Source: Bermanella sp040371755
GTDB taxonomy: Bacteria; Pseudomonadota; Gammaproteobacteria; Pseudomonadales; Oceanobacteraceae
Direction: 5' to 3'
NCBI RefSeq assembly: GCF_040371755.1
Contig: NZ_BAABWE010000003.1
Coordinates: 228,824 to 292,823 of the forward strand
Length of the DNA stretch: 64,000 bases
Part shown: one piece after another, positions 1 through 7,404 of the stretch
Layout: each line of letters begins with the position of its first letter
How positions within the stretch are numbered: the stretch's first letter is position 1
Translations under genes and position numbers: made by a program
The notes under the pieces: generated by a model
Told to the model about the DNA's origin: nothing
The model's database searches: none
Seen by the model: only the letters and a program-made list of their open reading frames with translations

Positions 1-825
1 TCCCAATTCAGGTTCTTCACCTTTCTTGATTGCCTTATATAAAGCTATTGATTCTTTAAATAACTCTTTTTCACTTTCATTAAATCCTTTGGACAGTTTA
101 CTGATTATATTATGACGCACTGCAATCATAATAAATCTAGGGCGATTCTGGGGTACTCCAACTAATCTCGCATTAATATGCAAACACAATGGCACATATC
201 CTTTACCAGCAAATGTCTTAGCCACTTCAAACCATGCATGGTAACTCACCCCATCTTCCTTAAAGGGCCTGAGAATTCCTGTTACATTTTCCAGCAATGC
301 AAATTTTGGGTTTAATATCTCTACAAAATTTGCAAACTCCCAAGGAAGGCTATTTTTATCACAATCTTTTTTTCGCATTCCTGCCAGACTAAAGCTCTGA
401 CAAGGGGGGCCACCAGATATAAGATCAAGTCCCCAAGCACCAAACCCTGATTTAAGTGCTTTTACATATTTAGGGTTTTCACTTAGAAATTCATTTAACT
501 GAATTAAGTTCCCAACAACCATTTTACCTTTAACATCGTTAGGGTCTTTGGGAAGGTCGCACACCCCTTGACCTAAAGAAGGGTAGCTAAAGGGGTTTTC
601 CCTTAACCTGCTTTTTAGATCGATAAATTGGCTGCTCAGCCACAGCGTATTTTCCGCTTTACCATTCGTATCAGCTAGTCCTCTCAAATCCTCATGGCAA
701 TGATTATATGCAAAAGTCTCAGCTGCCATTGGGGATAGCTCATTGGCCATTAAAAGATCAAAGCCGGCTTTTTCAAGCCCCAGTGACAATCCCCCGCAGC
801 CCGCAAATAGTTCGATGTAATTCAT
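1..825 (-). CDS. DNA (cytosine-5-)-methyltransferase, C-terminus outside window
   Basis: The first 275 residues of a C5-cytosine methyltransferase that reads leftwards out of the window. Motifs in order: I (FAGCGGLSLGL, SAM binding, residues about 6-16), IV (GGPPCQSFS, with the catalytic Cys of the PCQ), VI (ENVTG) and VIII (QNRPRF). The target-recognition region and motifs IX-X lie beyond base 1. The ATG at 825 gives MNYIELFAGCGG, the usual compact N-terminus; no strong ribosome site is visible. It lies 84 bases downstream of an MvaI/BcnI-type endonuclease on the same strand, so it is most likely the modification half of a type II restriction-modification system. No Vsr repair gene is seen in the visible part. 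Confidence 0.95.
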   Translation of the reverse strand, partial: MNYIELFAGCGGLSLGLEKAGFDLLMANELSPMAAETFAYNHCHEDLRGLADTNGKAENTLWLSSQFIDLKSRLRENPFSYPSLGQGVCDLPKDPNDVKGKMVVGNLIQLNEFLSENPKYVKALKSGFGAWGLDLISGGPPCQSFSLAGMRKKDCDKNSLPWEFANFVEILNPKFALLENVTGILRPFKEDGVSYHAWFEVAKTFAGKGYVPLCLHINARLVGVPQNRPRFIMIAVRHNIISKLSKGFNESEKELFKESIALYKAIKKGEEPELG

Positions 826-909
826 ATGTTGTTCATTAGGTGTATTTATCAATTTACACATTATAACCTTGCTGGCGAATAAGTCCAGGTATTCCCAATA
901 TATTTCAGA

Positions 910-2097
910 CTATTCTGTTAGGTCATAAATTAGTGGCTTAGGGAATAATGATTCGATGCTATTTGCTTTTAATTTGAAGAGGTAGCCGTGATCTCTCGCC
1001 TTCCCGCTTTCCTTCAGATGAAGCGTATAATCCATAGTTATCAACCCTGTTTCTAACAAGGTCTCTAGCTTGTCTATATATGGGTTGCTAGTGTGCTCAA
1101 CCTCGACATAATGGAAAGCCTCATTATGTCTGTCGTTATTATGTAAAGCCTTGACCCAAAACGTCTCACTATGTTTTTTCTGCAAGGCCTTCCTAAGATC
1201 GCCTACCAACCAAGTCATATCATGCTTAGGGTTAAAATCACTAATGTTCGTATCAGTGAACATTTGTCGTAAATAGTTATTCGTATAATCGATATCTAGA
1301 TAGAGACCCAGCGAATTAGGCTTTTCTCCGCTAACAGTATGTCTTAAGGCATATTGATCATCTTGATCAACGTACCCCCTAGTCATGACTAAGTTTTCAG
1401 CACTTCCTACAGGAGAAAGCTTCCAGTTAGGGGTTTTAGAGAACAGTTGATTTTTGTTTTTTCTTCTAGCACCCTTTTTAACTCTTGATGCTTTTAACTC
1501 AATGCCATGATAATCAGGCGCTCTATTCGAGTTGGCCTCTATACCTAATAACGTTTCTAGGGTCATACCAACACCTGTATCCCCTTGACGCATTGAGGGT
1601 ATCATCCCTCTTTGTGATATAGCTTTTAATTTAAGCAGAAGCTCTGATGCGGTACTACTAATTGAAGAGACAGGCTTAGGAATCACATGATCTAAGGCTC
1701 TGGTTAAATCACTATTATTGGAACAATTAACAGCATACAATTCTCCTGCTGTATATATTAAAGCAATTAAGTTCCAGGGATTTGCTAATTTCTTCAAGCC
1801 ATAAATCCAAATCCTTGGGTCACCTTCTTTAGTTTCTGGGCGGTAAAGTGATACTTTTCTTACATAGACTTCACCAGCAGTAATGAAGTTTACGTTTAAA
1901 TATTCCTTGGGACCCTGTGGCTGCGTTTCATAATCATGAATATTATTTCTTTTCAAAAAAGAACGAACTGAGCCATGTGCATCCATTATGGATTTCCCCA
2001 TAGCTGTTTCTGTTGGAACTAGAAAGGCCACATCAAAACCTTGGTTTAAAATTAATGTGGATACCGCTTCTATATTTGTATCAGATTGATTTAACAC
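910..2097 (-). CDS. MvaI/BcnI-family type II restriction endonuclease
   Basis: A 395-residue protein with the family signature at residues 172-205: a GDTGVGMTLETLLGIE stretch followed by PDYHGIELKASR, giving a D195-x4-E200-L-K202 nuclease core. MvaI and BcnI cut CCWGG and CCSGG as monomers; the recognition site here is an inference from family only. The start is a GTG at 2097, supported by a good AGGGAAG ribosome site about 6 bases upstream. The gene sits upstream of the C5-methyltransferase on the same strand, an R-then-M order. The N-terminal 150 residues carry no motif I can name and may be a substrate-recognition extension. No controller (C) gene is present. Confidence 0.85.
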   Translation of the reverse strand: MLNQSDTNIEAVSTLILNQGFDVAFLVPTETAMGKSIMDAHGSVRSFLKRNNIHDYETQPQGPKEYLNVNFITAGEVYVRKVSLYRPETKEGDPRIWIYGLKKLANPWNLIALIYTAGELYAVNCSNNSDLTRALDHVIPKPVSSISSTASELLLKLKAISQRGMIPSMRQGDTGVGMTLETLLGIEANSNRAPDYHGIELKASRVKKGARRKNKNQLFSKTPNWKLSPVGSAENLVMTRGYVDQDDQYALRHTVSGEKPNSLGLYLDIDYTNNYLRQMFTDTNISDFNPKHDMTWLVGDLRKALQKKHSETFWVKALHNNDRHNEAFHYVEVEHTSNPYIDKLETLLETGLITMDYTLHLKESGKARDHGYLFKLKANSIESLFPKPLIYDLTE

Positions 2098-2192
2098 TAC
2101 AGACTTCCCTAACCATAAAAATCAAAATTATTCACAACACGATTGATCAGTGTTTCATTACAAAAAGTGCTTATCACGCAGGTCTACATAAG

Positions 2193-4391
2193 CTAAATCA
2201 CAGATAAAAACTCACCAACCACAACCAGTTCCCCTCCACCATCCTCAATAACAATCGGCGAATACCCATCAGCATTGGTTTCTGGCTTAAGCACAATGCG
2301 CTGATTCACCAGCACACCATCTTCTTCTATTTTTTCACTGCTATACATTTTGACTGTGTAGGTACCACCATGGTCTGGGTCTTCAATATTACGGTGTTGC
2401 ACTAGTACTATTTTGCCATTGCGGCTGCCGCCGGGGTTGGCCTTAAATAAACACAATGATCCGTCTGGTATGATTTTATTCATGGATTCACCTACCACAT
2501 AACAGGCAAATAAATCCTGTGATGGCTGCTGCCCTTCTAGAAGGGCTATCCATTCAATATCCTCAATACTTTGCTGTTCGCTAAAGCCACCCGCCGCCGC
2601 TTTAAAGTCGTACAAAGGGATAGCATTCACAAAAGGCTTAACTAGCTCTATGGGCATAATCTCTGGCGTAACCCGTTCTTGTGGTTTTGCCTGTTCAACC
2701 ACTTTGATATGCTGCGATAGGTAGTGGCGTAGCTCAGGGTCACAGGCATATAGGTACGTGCCACGAATGCCGCGCAATAAAATGGTTTTGTAAATATTAA
2801 TGATGTAGCTTTTTAGTTCAGCTGGGTCTTTTATGGATTGCTTGCCGTTTTTATCAAAATAGTTTTTTTCAATAATAACGATTTCTTTTTTGATTGGGTC
2901 AAATGAGATTTCTGGGCCCAGTATTACCCCAGTGTAATTTAGATCATAGCCTTGGGTGGTATGTATGCAGCCTACTTCGTTTTGTGCATCTTTTTTGTTT
3001 ATCCAATCTGTTGCGGTGGAGTTCCACTGTAGGCTGATATCTCCAATATTAATGTCATAAACCGTTTTGTCGTTTTTAGATGCCCACGGCCAAGCAAAAC
3101 CCGCTACTAATCTAGACAAGCCATACTGTCTTTCACACTGCTGCATGGCGGTGATCATATCAGGTAGTGATTCGTAGAGTGTTAGCTCGTATTTTTTGTG
3201 GTTAAAAACCGTGCCTGCCTTTAAGTTGACATTAAGTAGGTTGTTTACAAAATCAGAGTACTGGTTACCACCACGGGATCGAAACTGGGATTTAAGTTCG
3301 GTTATCTTGGTTTGTGGGCTGCGTTTAAGTTTATAAAAGTCTTCGTGTTTGGCATCCGATGGCTTGATAGATTGCATTTCATCATAAAACAATACTTGCT
3401 TGTGTGACTGCAAAAGCACCCAGTCTAATTCGCTGCAGGTATGTTTATCTAAACCTAGTGATTCACAGGTTTTATCAAAACCTCCAAAATACGCCCCTAA
3501 ATTTACTCGCCTTCTTAACCGGTGGGATTCATCCACCACAATTAAGTCCAGCTTTTCTTTTACGGCCTCAGAGGGTGACATGACCATTTTGGGGTTTAAC
3601 CCCCGAATATTACGGAACGCTTTTTTTAAGGTACCGCGAAACGATGACATGGGAATAACTAAAGCAATCTTTGGGTTTGGGTACTGCTGTTTGAATCGGT
3701 CAACCAGTGATTTAAGAATGGACGTGCTGGAATCTTCTGTTTCATCGACATATATAGGCTCATCGGATAGCAATAGCTTAAATAGATAGATAGCCAGAAT
3801 TGTTTTACCCGTACCCGCGCCCCCTTCTGCTATTACGGTATTGTGCTCAGTATCTAATAAGCATCTTAAAATATTGATCACCCCCTGCTCTTGTTCTAAC
3901 GAGAGGGATTTATAAGGTGAATATTTAAAAATATCGGAGTTATTTAAAGCGGGCAGGGAATGTTTTGCTAACCCTTTTGCGCGCAGCTCATCCCATACAC
4001 CTTCAAAGATATTTTCATAGACTTCTTTCTTTTGGTAATAATTATGGTTAGCGATGCCAAGATTACTGTTAAGCAAATCAAACTGCCCATCGGCTGCAAG
4101 GTAACGTATTAAACTTGACTCGATATCCAGCGCCGCTGACTTATTAAACTTTTCACTGCTAATGAGCTGCAATGTGTTTAATTCAGCTTTTACATCATTA
4201 CTGAGGTGTGTGTTCATGCGTGAGGTGACATTAGTGCTTTCACCAATGTAAGCCTGCTTTTTCTTATTTTTACCACCGCTTAGTAGATAAACCACTGGCC
4301 ATAGATTTTTGGCAAAGTGATTGCTTTGAAGGTCGCTAATACCCTTCTCACAAAAACTATATTTCTCTATTTTGAATTCGGGCTTGCTCAC
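2193..4391 (-). CDS. GIY-YIG nuclease / DUF2075 helicase / S24 peptidase fusion
   Basis: A 732-residue three-module protein. Residues about 30-100 form a GIY-YIG-like domain (VVYLL at 33, AYIGES at 47, Glu91). Residues about 160-590 are a DUF2075 superfamily-1-like helicase/ATPase: Walker A GGAGTGKT at 190-197, Walker B VVDESHR near 285-291, then the HTTQGYDLNYTGV and LLRGIRGTYLY motifs. Residues about 590-732 resemble LexA/S24 peptidases: an AAAGG cleavage-type site with Ala600-Gly601, Ser636 in GESM, and Lys681 in YTVKMY. There is no DNA-binding HTH. It overlaps the upstream MazG-like gene by 4 bases (ATGA), so the two are translationally coupled. The setting beside a restriction system suggests defence; the activity is untested. 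Confidence 0.85.
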   Translation of the reverse strand: MSKPEFKIEKYSFCEKGISDLQSNHFAKNLWPVVYLLSGGKNKKKQAYIGESTNVTSRMNTHLSNDVKAELNTLQLISSEKFNKSAALDIESSLIRYLAADGQFDLLNSNLGIANHNYYQKKEVYENIFEGVWDELRAKGLAKHSLPALNNSDIFKYSPYKSLSLEQEQGVINILRCLLDTEHNTVIAEGGAGTGKTILAIYLFKLLLSDEPIYVDETEDSSTSILKSLVDRFKQQYPNPKIALVIPMSSFRGTLKKAFRNIRGLNPKMVMSPSEAVKEKLDLIVVDESHRLRRRVNLGAYFGGFDKTCESLGLDKHTCSELDWVLLQSHKQVLFYDEMQSIKPSDAKHEDFYKLKRSPQTKITELKSQFRSRGGNQYSDFVNNLLNVNLKAGTVFNHKKYELTLYESLPDMITAMQQCERQYGLSRLVAGFAWPWASKNDKTVYDINIGDISLQWNSTATDWINKKDAQNEVGCIHTTQGYDLNYTGVILGPEISFDPIKKEIVIIEKNYFDKNGKQSIKDPAELKSYIINIYKTILLRGIRGTYLYACDPELRHYLSQHIKVVEQAKPQERVTPEIMPIELVKPFVNAIPLYDFKAAAGGFSEQQSIEDIEWIALLEGQQPSQDLFACYVVGESMNKIIPDGSLCLFKANPGGSRNGKIVLVQHRNIEDPDHGGTYTVKMYSSEKIEEDGVLVNQRIVLKPETNADGYSPIVIEDGGGELVVVGEFLSVI

Positions 4392-4774
4392 GGCTTATGG
4401 CCCTTTGCATCTATCTGCTTACTTTGCTCGTATTCGGTATACTTCTTTGCACTACCCTTCACCAAATCCGCCGGATATTTCGCAGCGTTTTTCACCATTT
4501 TTTGCTCAACCGCTTTTAACATGTCTACATCGAGCTTGGTGGCGAGGCGTAATAGATACACTTGTATGTCGGCCATTTCATCAATAACCGCTTGGCGCTG
4601 TTCTGGGGATAAGTTTTTCGATTGCTCTTCGGTGAGCCATTGGAAGCATTCAACTAATTCAGATGCTTCAACGCTTAATGCCATGGATAGGTTTTTGGGG
4701 GAATGGAACTGATCCCAATCGCGCTCGTCGGCGAAGGCTTGCAGTTTTGACTTTAATGCTTCTAGCTGATCCAT
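4388..4774 (-). CDS. MazG-like nucleotide pyrophosphohydrolase
   Basis: A 128-residue all-alpha NTP pyrophosphohydrolase of the dCTPase/RS21-C6 type. The metal-binding helices are visible as EASELVECFQW (residues about 33-43) and DEMADIQVYLLRLA (about 68-81), the E-x2-E...E-x2-D arrangement. Such enzymes hydrolyse (d)NTPs to (d)NMP and PPi. It is the first gene of a two-gene operon with the helicase fusion; the ATGA overlap implies coupled translation. It is separate from the full-length MazG at 26757-27590. Together with its partner it may deplete or edit nucleotides during infection, which is inference. Confidence 0.85.
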   Translation of the reverse strand: MDQLEALKSKLQAFADERDWDQFHSPKNLSMALSVEASELVECFQWLTEEQSKNLSPEQRQAVIDEMADIQVYLLRLATKLDVDMLKAVEQKMVKNAAKYPADLVKGSAKKYTEYEQSKQIDAKGHKP

Positions 4775-4818
4775 GCTAACCTAAATTTTCTAATGATTTG
4801 TTATAAGATTAAAAGGTT

Positions 4819-4847
4819 TTTATACCTATTTGAAACCTAAGTATCAA
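4819..4847 (-). promoter_or_regulatory. Sigma-70 promoter of the MazG-like/helicase operon
   Basis: Read on the minus strand: TTGATA at 4847-4842, a 17-base spacer, TATAAA at 4824-4819. This is a near-consensus housekeeping promoter about 45 bases upstream of the MazG-like start codon at 4774, so the defence-type operon is probably transcribed constitutively. No LexA box was found here. Confidence 0.65.
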
Positions 4848-4922
4848 CTAGTTATGAGTATTTCAACAAAGTAAAAAAGCTCCTGACTTATATCTAATAA
4901 AAAATTGATTCATTTTTGAGGG

Positions 4923-5420
4923 TTAGCCCCTCTCCCATAATCCTTCCATCATTTTTGGATATTGCACGGGCCTAAACTCTGTAAATTTTATGTCTCTTAC
5001 ATGTGTAAAGTCTGACCAAATGAGTTTACTGCCCTTAAATAACTTCTTGGGTTTGATGCGCTTGGCAACGGCGGTTAATTCTTCTTGTGTGGCTGCTCTT
5101 AATGGCCCCATGGTGCCGTATAAGCGAACACCCGGTGCTGAGCTAAAGCGTCCTTTAAAAAACGATTTAAGCCAATACATGGTGCTGCTGTTTACCGCGC
5201 TTAAACATACATTTGGGTTATGCTGAACATTACTGGCTAATTGCGAAGTAAAAGAATCAAAAAAGTATGCGCTTTGGTCATCCCGTAAAAAAACGGTGCC
5301 GATGGGCGTAATATTAGGTATGCCATTTTCATCCACACTGGCAATGGCGCAATGCATATTAGATTTTTGGGCTTGTTGTATAACGTTTGTGATTTCAAGC
5401 CAGTGTTGTTTTATGTTCAT
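4923..5420 (-). CDS. Pyridoxamine 5'-phosphate oxidase-family (FMN-binding split barrel) protein
   Basis: The 165-residue product has the split-barrel pattern of PPOX-like proteins: MHCAIASVDENGIPNITPIG near the N-terminus, AYFFDSFTSQLASN, then NPNVCLSAVN. Members bind FMN, F420 or haem; the substrate is unknown. I chose the ATG at 5420 because AGGAG lies just upstream (AAAGGAGTGAAG); a longer frame to 5486 would start inside the terminator of the neighbouring cold-shock gene. Probably monocistronic. Confidence 0.75.
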   Translation of the reverse strand: MNIKQHWLEITNVIQQAQKSNMHCAIASVDENGIPNITPIGTVFLRDDQSAYFFDSFTSQLASNVQHNPNVCLSAVNSSTMYWLKSFFKGRFSSAPGVRLYGTMGPLRAATQEELTAVAKRIKPKKLFKGSKLIWSDFTHVRDIKFTEFRPVQYPKMMEGLWERG

Positions 5421-5470
5421 CTTCACTCCTTTGTTTTGTTCTTCCCTGCGTGAATTAATAATATAGGCAT

Positions 5471-5500
5471 AAAAAAACCCGCTCAATGGCGGGTTTCTTT
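5471..5500 (-). terminator. Rho-independent terminator of the cold-shock-domain gene
   Basis: AAACCCGC / GCGGGTTT stem (5475-5482 with 5489-5496) with a 6-base loop, followed on the minus strand by seven T residues. It lies 15 bases after the stop of the gene at 5515-6015. Confidence 0.85.
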
Positions 5501-5514
5501 AGAGTGGGTATCGC

Positions 5515-6015
5515 TTAGCGAACAACCGATACGTCTTCTGCTTGTAAGCCTTTTTGTCCGTCTACTACGCTAAACTTAACCGCTTGGCCTTCGCTTAGTG
5601 AACGGTGACCGCTGCCACGGATGCTACGGAAATGTACAAATACATCGTCGCCGTTATCGCGGGTAACAAAGCCAAAGCCTTTTTTCACGTTGAACCATTT
5701 AACAACACCGCGTTCACGGCCGTCGTCTACGTCTTGTTCTACTAGTGTACCAGTGCCGCGACGTTTACCTTGTCCTTGGCCAGAGCCGCTTGCTGCTATA
5801 AATAACACAACAAACGCGACGAACGCGGCTGCTATGTAAGCGGCAATTGCCCCTTCTTGTTGAAAATAGAAGCCTACGCCTTGTTCGGCAGCAGGTTGTG
5901 TAAATGCGAAGATGGCGCTACCGCCAGCTACAGAGAACAGTGCCGCCATTAATGCAGGTGTGGGTAACGCCAGCAGCACGCAGATCAAACTTTTCTTAAA
6001 CAATGAGTTTTCCAT
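5515..6015 (-). CDS. Membrane-anchored cold-shock-domain protein
   Basis: A 166-residue protein with two hydrophobic segments (about residues 9-38 and 54-78), a short basic Gly-rich linker (GSGQGQGKRRGTG) and a C-terminal cold-shock domain (about 103-166). RNP1-like KGFGFVTR and RNP2-like VFVHF are intact, as in CspA-type single-stranded nucleic-acid-binding proteins. Unlike free Csp proteins of about 70 residues it should be held at the inner membrane with the nucleic-acid-binding domain most likely cytoplasmic. AAGG lies 7 bases before the ATG. It is divergent from slyX and has its own terminator. Confidence 0.85.
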   Translation of the reverse strand: MENSLFKKSLICVLLALPTPALMAALFSVAGGSAIFAFTQPAAEQGVGFYFQQEGAIAAYIAAAFVAFVVLFIAASGSGQGQGKRRGTGTLVEQDVDDGRERGVVKWFNVKKGFGFVTRDNGDDVFVHFRSIRGSGHRSLSEGQAVKFSVVDGQKGLQAEDVSVVR

Positions 6016-6129
6016 CTTTAACCTTCTTTCTTACTTTATTTGTCAGTTGTTACACTTGCTTGGTGTACAATTCAGGCAAGCCTGTGTATCTAATATGAAT
6101 TAGCGTTAAAAATCAACACGATAGAACTT

Positions 6130-6345
6130 ATGACCCAAAGCGACCAACAACACATTGAAGACTTGCAGTTCCGTATTGCTTTCTTAGAACAAAATCTTGA
6201 CGATTTGAACGACATTGTTACCCAGCAACAAGCTCAAATTAGCTTAATGGAGCGGGCTGTAAAACACTTAAATAGCCGTTTAGAGCAAGTCTCCCCTGCT
6301 AATATCAAAAGCCCAGAAGATGAAACGCCACCTCCTCATTATTAA
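6130..6345 (+). CDS. slyX: SlyX family protein
   Basis: A 71-residue coiled-coil protein. Residues 8-52 form heptads (IEDLQFRIAFLEQNLDDLND, then IVTQQQAQISLMERAVKHL), and the C-terminus is the Pro-rich PEDETPPPHY tail typical of SlyX. Function is not established. It stands alone, divergent from the cold-shock-domain gene. After the stop, 6346-6504 holds an imperfect hairpin (6414-6446) and no gene. Confidence 0.9.
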   Translation: MTQSDQQHIEDLQFRIAFLEQNLDDLNDIVTQQQAQISLMERAVKHLNSRLEQVSPANIKSPEDETPPPHY

Positions 6346-6504
6346 AAGGGAGGTTTGCTTCTGCTTAAAGCTGACATTCTGGTCATTTAGCACATTTACT
6401 ATACTGCCATCCACATAACCGAGCTCATGCTGAACTCGATGTTATGCGGGCTAATATAGATAACGGTATAAATACTCAAGGTATGCAGGATTCCAAGGTA
6501 TAAA

Positions 6505-6885
6505 CTAACTCGTTAATTTATCCTTGATCCAGTTGAGGGCTTGATCTTCGTTTTGAAAAATTTGCAGGTCTTTAAACGGTAGGTTTTTGGTCACTTCATC
6601 TACTAAGCGGCGCTGTAACGAGTTACACACTACAAACGCCATAAAATCACAGCCATGGTGTAGACACCAGTTTAGTTGCGCCCAAACGCGCTGCTGTACG
6701 GCGGGCTCAGCACTGGCGCTTTCGTTGTATATGCTCAGCAGCCCCCAGTTTTGACCGTTTAGCTTTTTAACGGTTTGATCGAAGTTTTTTTCGTATTGCA
6801 CGGCTAATTCCATATCAAATGCGCCTTTTGGGCGACAGGTGATTAGATTACCGTCTTGATTCACACTGAATTGGCCATTGTCCAT
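6505..6885 (-). CDS. STAS/SpoIIAA-like protein, first of two paralogues
   Basis: A 126-residue soluble protein resembling the STAS-like alpha/beta fold (SpoIIAA-like): strand LITCRPKGAFD, helix with YEKNFDQ, strand WGLLSIY, a helix, strand FMAFVV, and a C-terminal helix ALNWIKDKL. It is clearly paralogous to the protein at 6981-7382: shared GAF, WG-L-Y, HGC, FVV-N, IF and AL-W positions. No phosphorylatable Ser in the classical DSSG context is evident. Probable role is protein-protein regulation or lipid binding; this is inference. About 95 bases separate the pair. Confidence 0.55.
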   Translation of the reverse strand: MDNGQFSVNQDGNLITCRPKGAFDMELAVQYEKNFDQTVKKLNGQNWGLLSIYNESASAEPAVQQRVWAQLNWCLHHGCDFMAFVVCNSLQRRLVDEVTKNLPFKDLQIFQNEDQALNWIKDKLTS

Positions 6886-6980
6886 GGACTACTCTCATTT
6901 TGCATGCCACTTTTTTAGTATAGCGGGAAGTTTTCAGTTTTCCGCTTATGGCTGTTATTGAGAGTTATTGAGGGGTTGTG

Positions 6981-7382
6981 TTACGTGTTATTGGCCTTAG
7001 AAATGGATTCTCGCATCCATTCCAAGGCTTCTTTGTGGTCACGAAATATGCGCATTTCCTTGAGACCTTCGACATCTTTGGTGGTAACTCGTGCGGCATA
7101 TTCATGCAGGGGGTTATTCACTACAAAGCCCAAATAGGCACAGCCATGGGCGCAGGACCACATAAATTGCTTGCGCACCATGTCTTGTACGTCTGGCCCA
7201 CCGGTTTCATAGGTGTCATATACGTTGAGTATGCCCCAAGTTTTACCCATTAGCGGTTTAATCTTTTTGAGGAATTGTGTTTCGTACTCTCGCACGCCCT
7301 CAACATTAAATGCGCCTTCAGGAGTCACAATCACGAAACCATCATCCACTTCGACATCAATTTCGGTAAATCCATGGTGCAT
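6981..7382 (-). CDS. STAS/SpoIIAA-like protein, second paralogue
   Basis: A 133-residue protein, same fold prediction as its neighbour: GFVIVTPEGAFN, YETQFLKKIKPL, WGILNVYD, AHGCAYLGFVVNN, RIFRDHKEALEWM. Tandem duplication is the simplest origin. The two copies have diverged strongly, so they are not a recent duplicate. It lies just downstream (22 bases) of the end of the Gld-type ABC operon on the same strand and could be its last transcribed member. Function unknown. Confidence 0.55.
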   Translation of the reverse strand: MHHGFTEIDVEVDDGFVIVTPEGAFNVEGVREYETQFLKKIKPLMGKTWGILNVYDTYETGGPDVQDMVRKQFMWSCAHGCAYLGFVVNNPLHEYAARVTTKDVEGLKEMRIFRDHKEALEWMRESISKANNT

Positions 7383-7404
7383 ACTGTCTATTCCCTAGTA
7401 CTGA

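Noticed and set aside
3400..3789. 129-codon plus-strand frame inside the helicase fusion gene
   Set aside because: Antisense to a well-supported gene with intact helicase motifs.
6414..6446. Hairpin CATAAC-CGAG...CTCG-AT-GTTATG after slyX, resembling a very short attC
   Set aside because: It is only about 33 bases, has no cassette on either side and lies outside the cassette block; more likely a decayed terminator.
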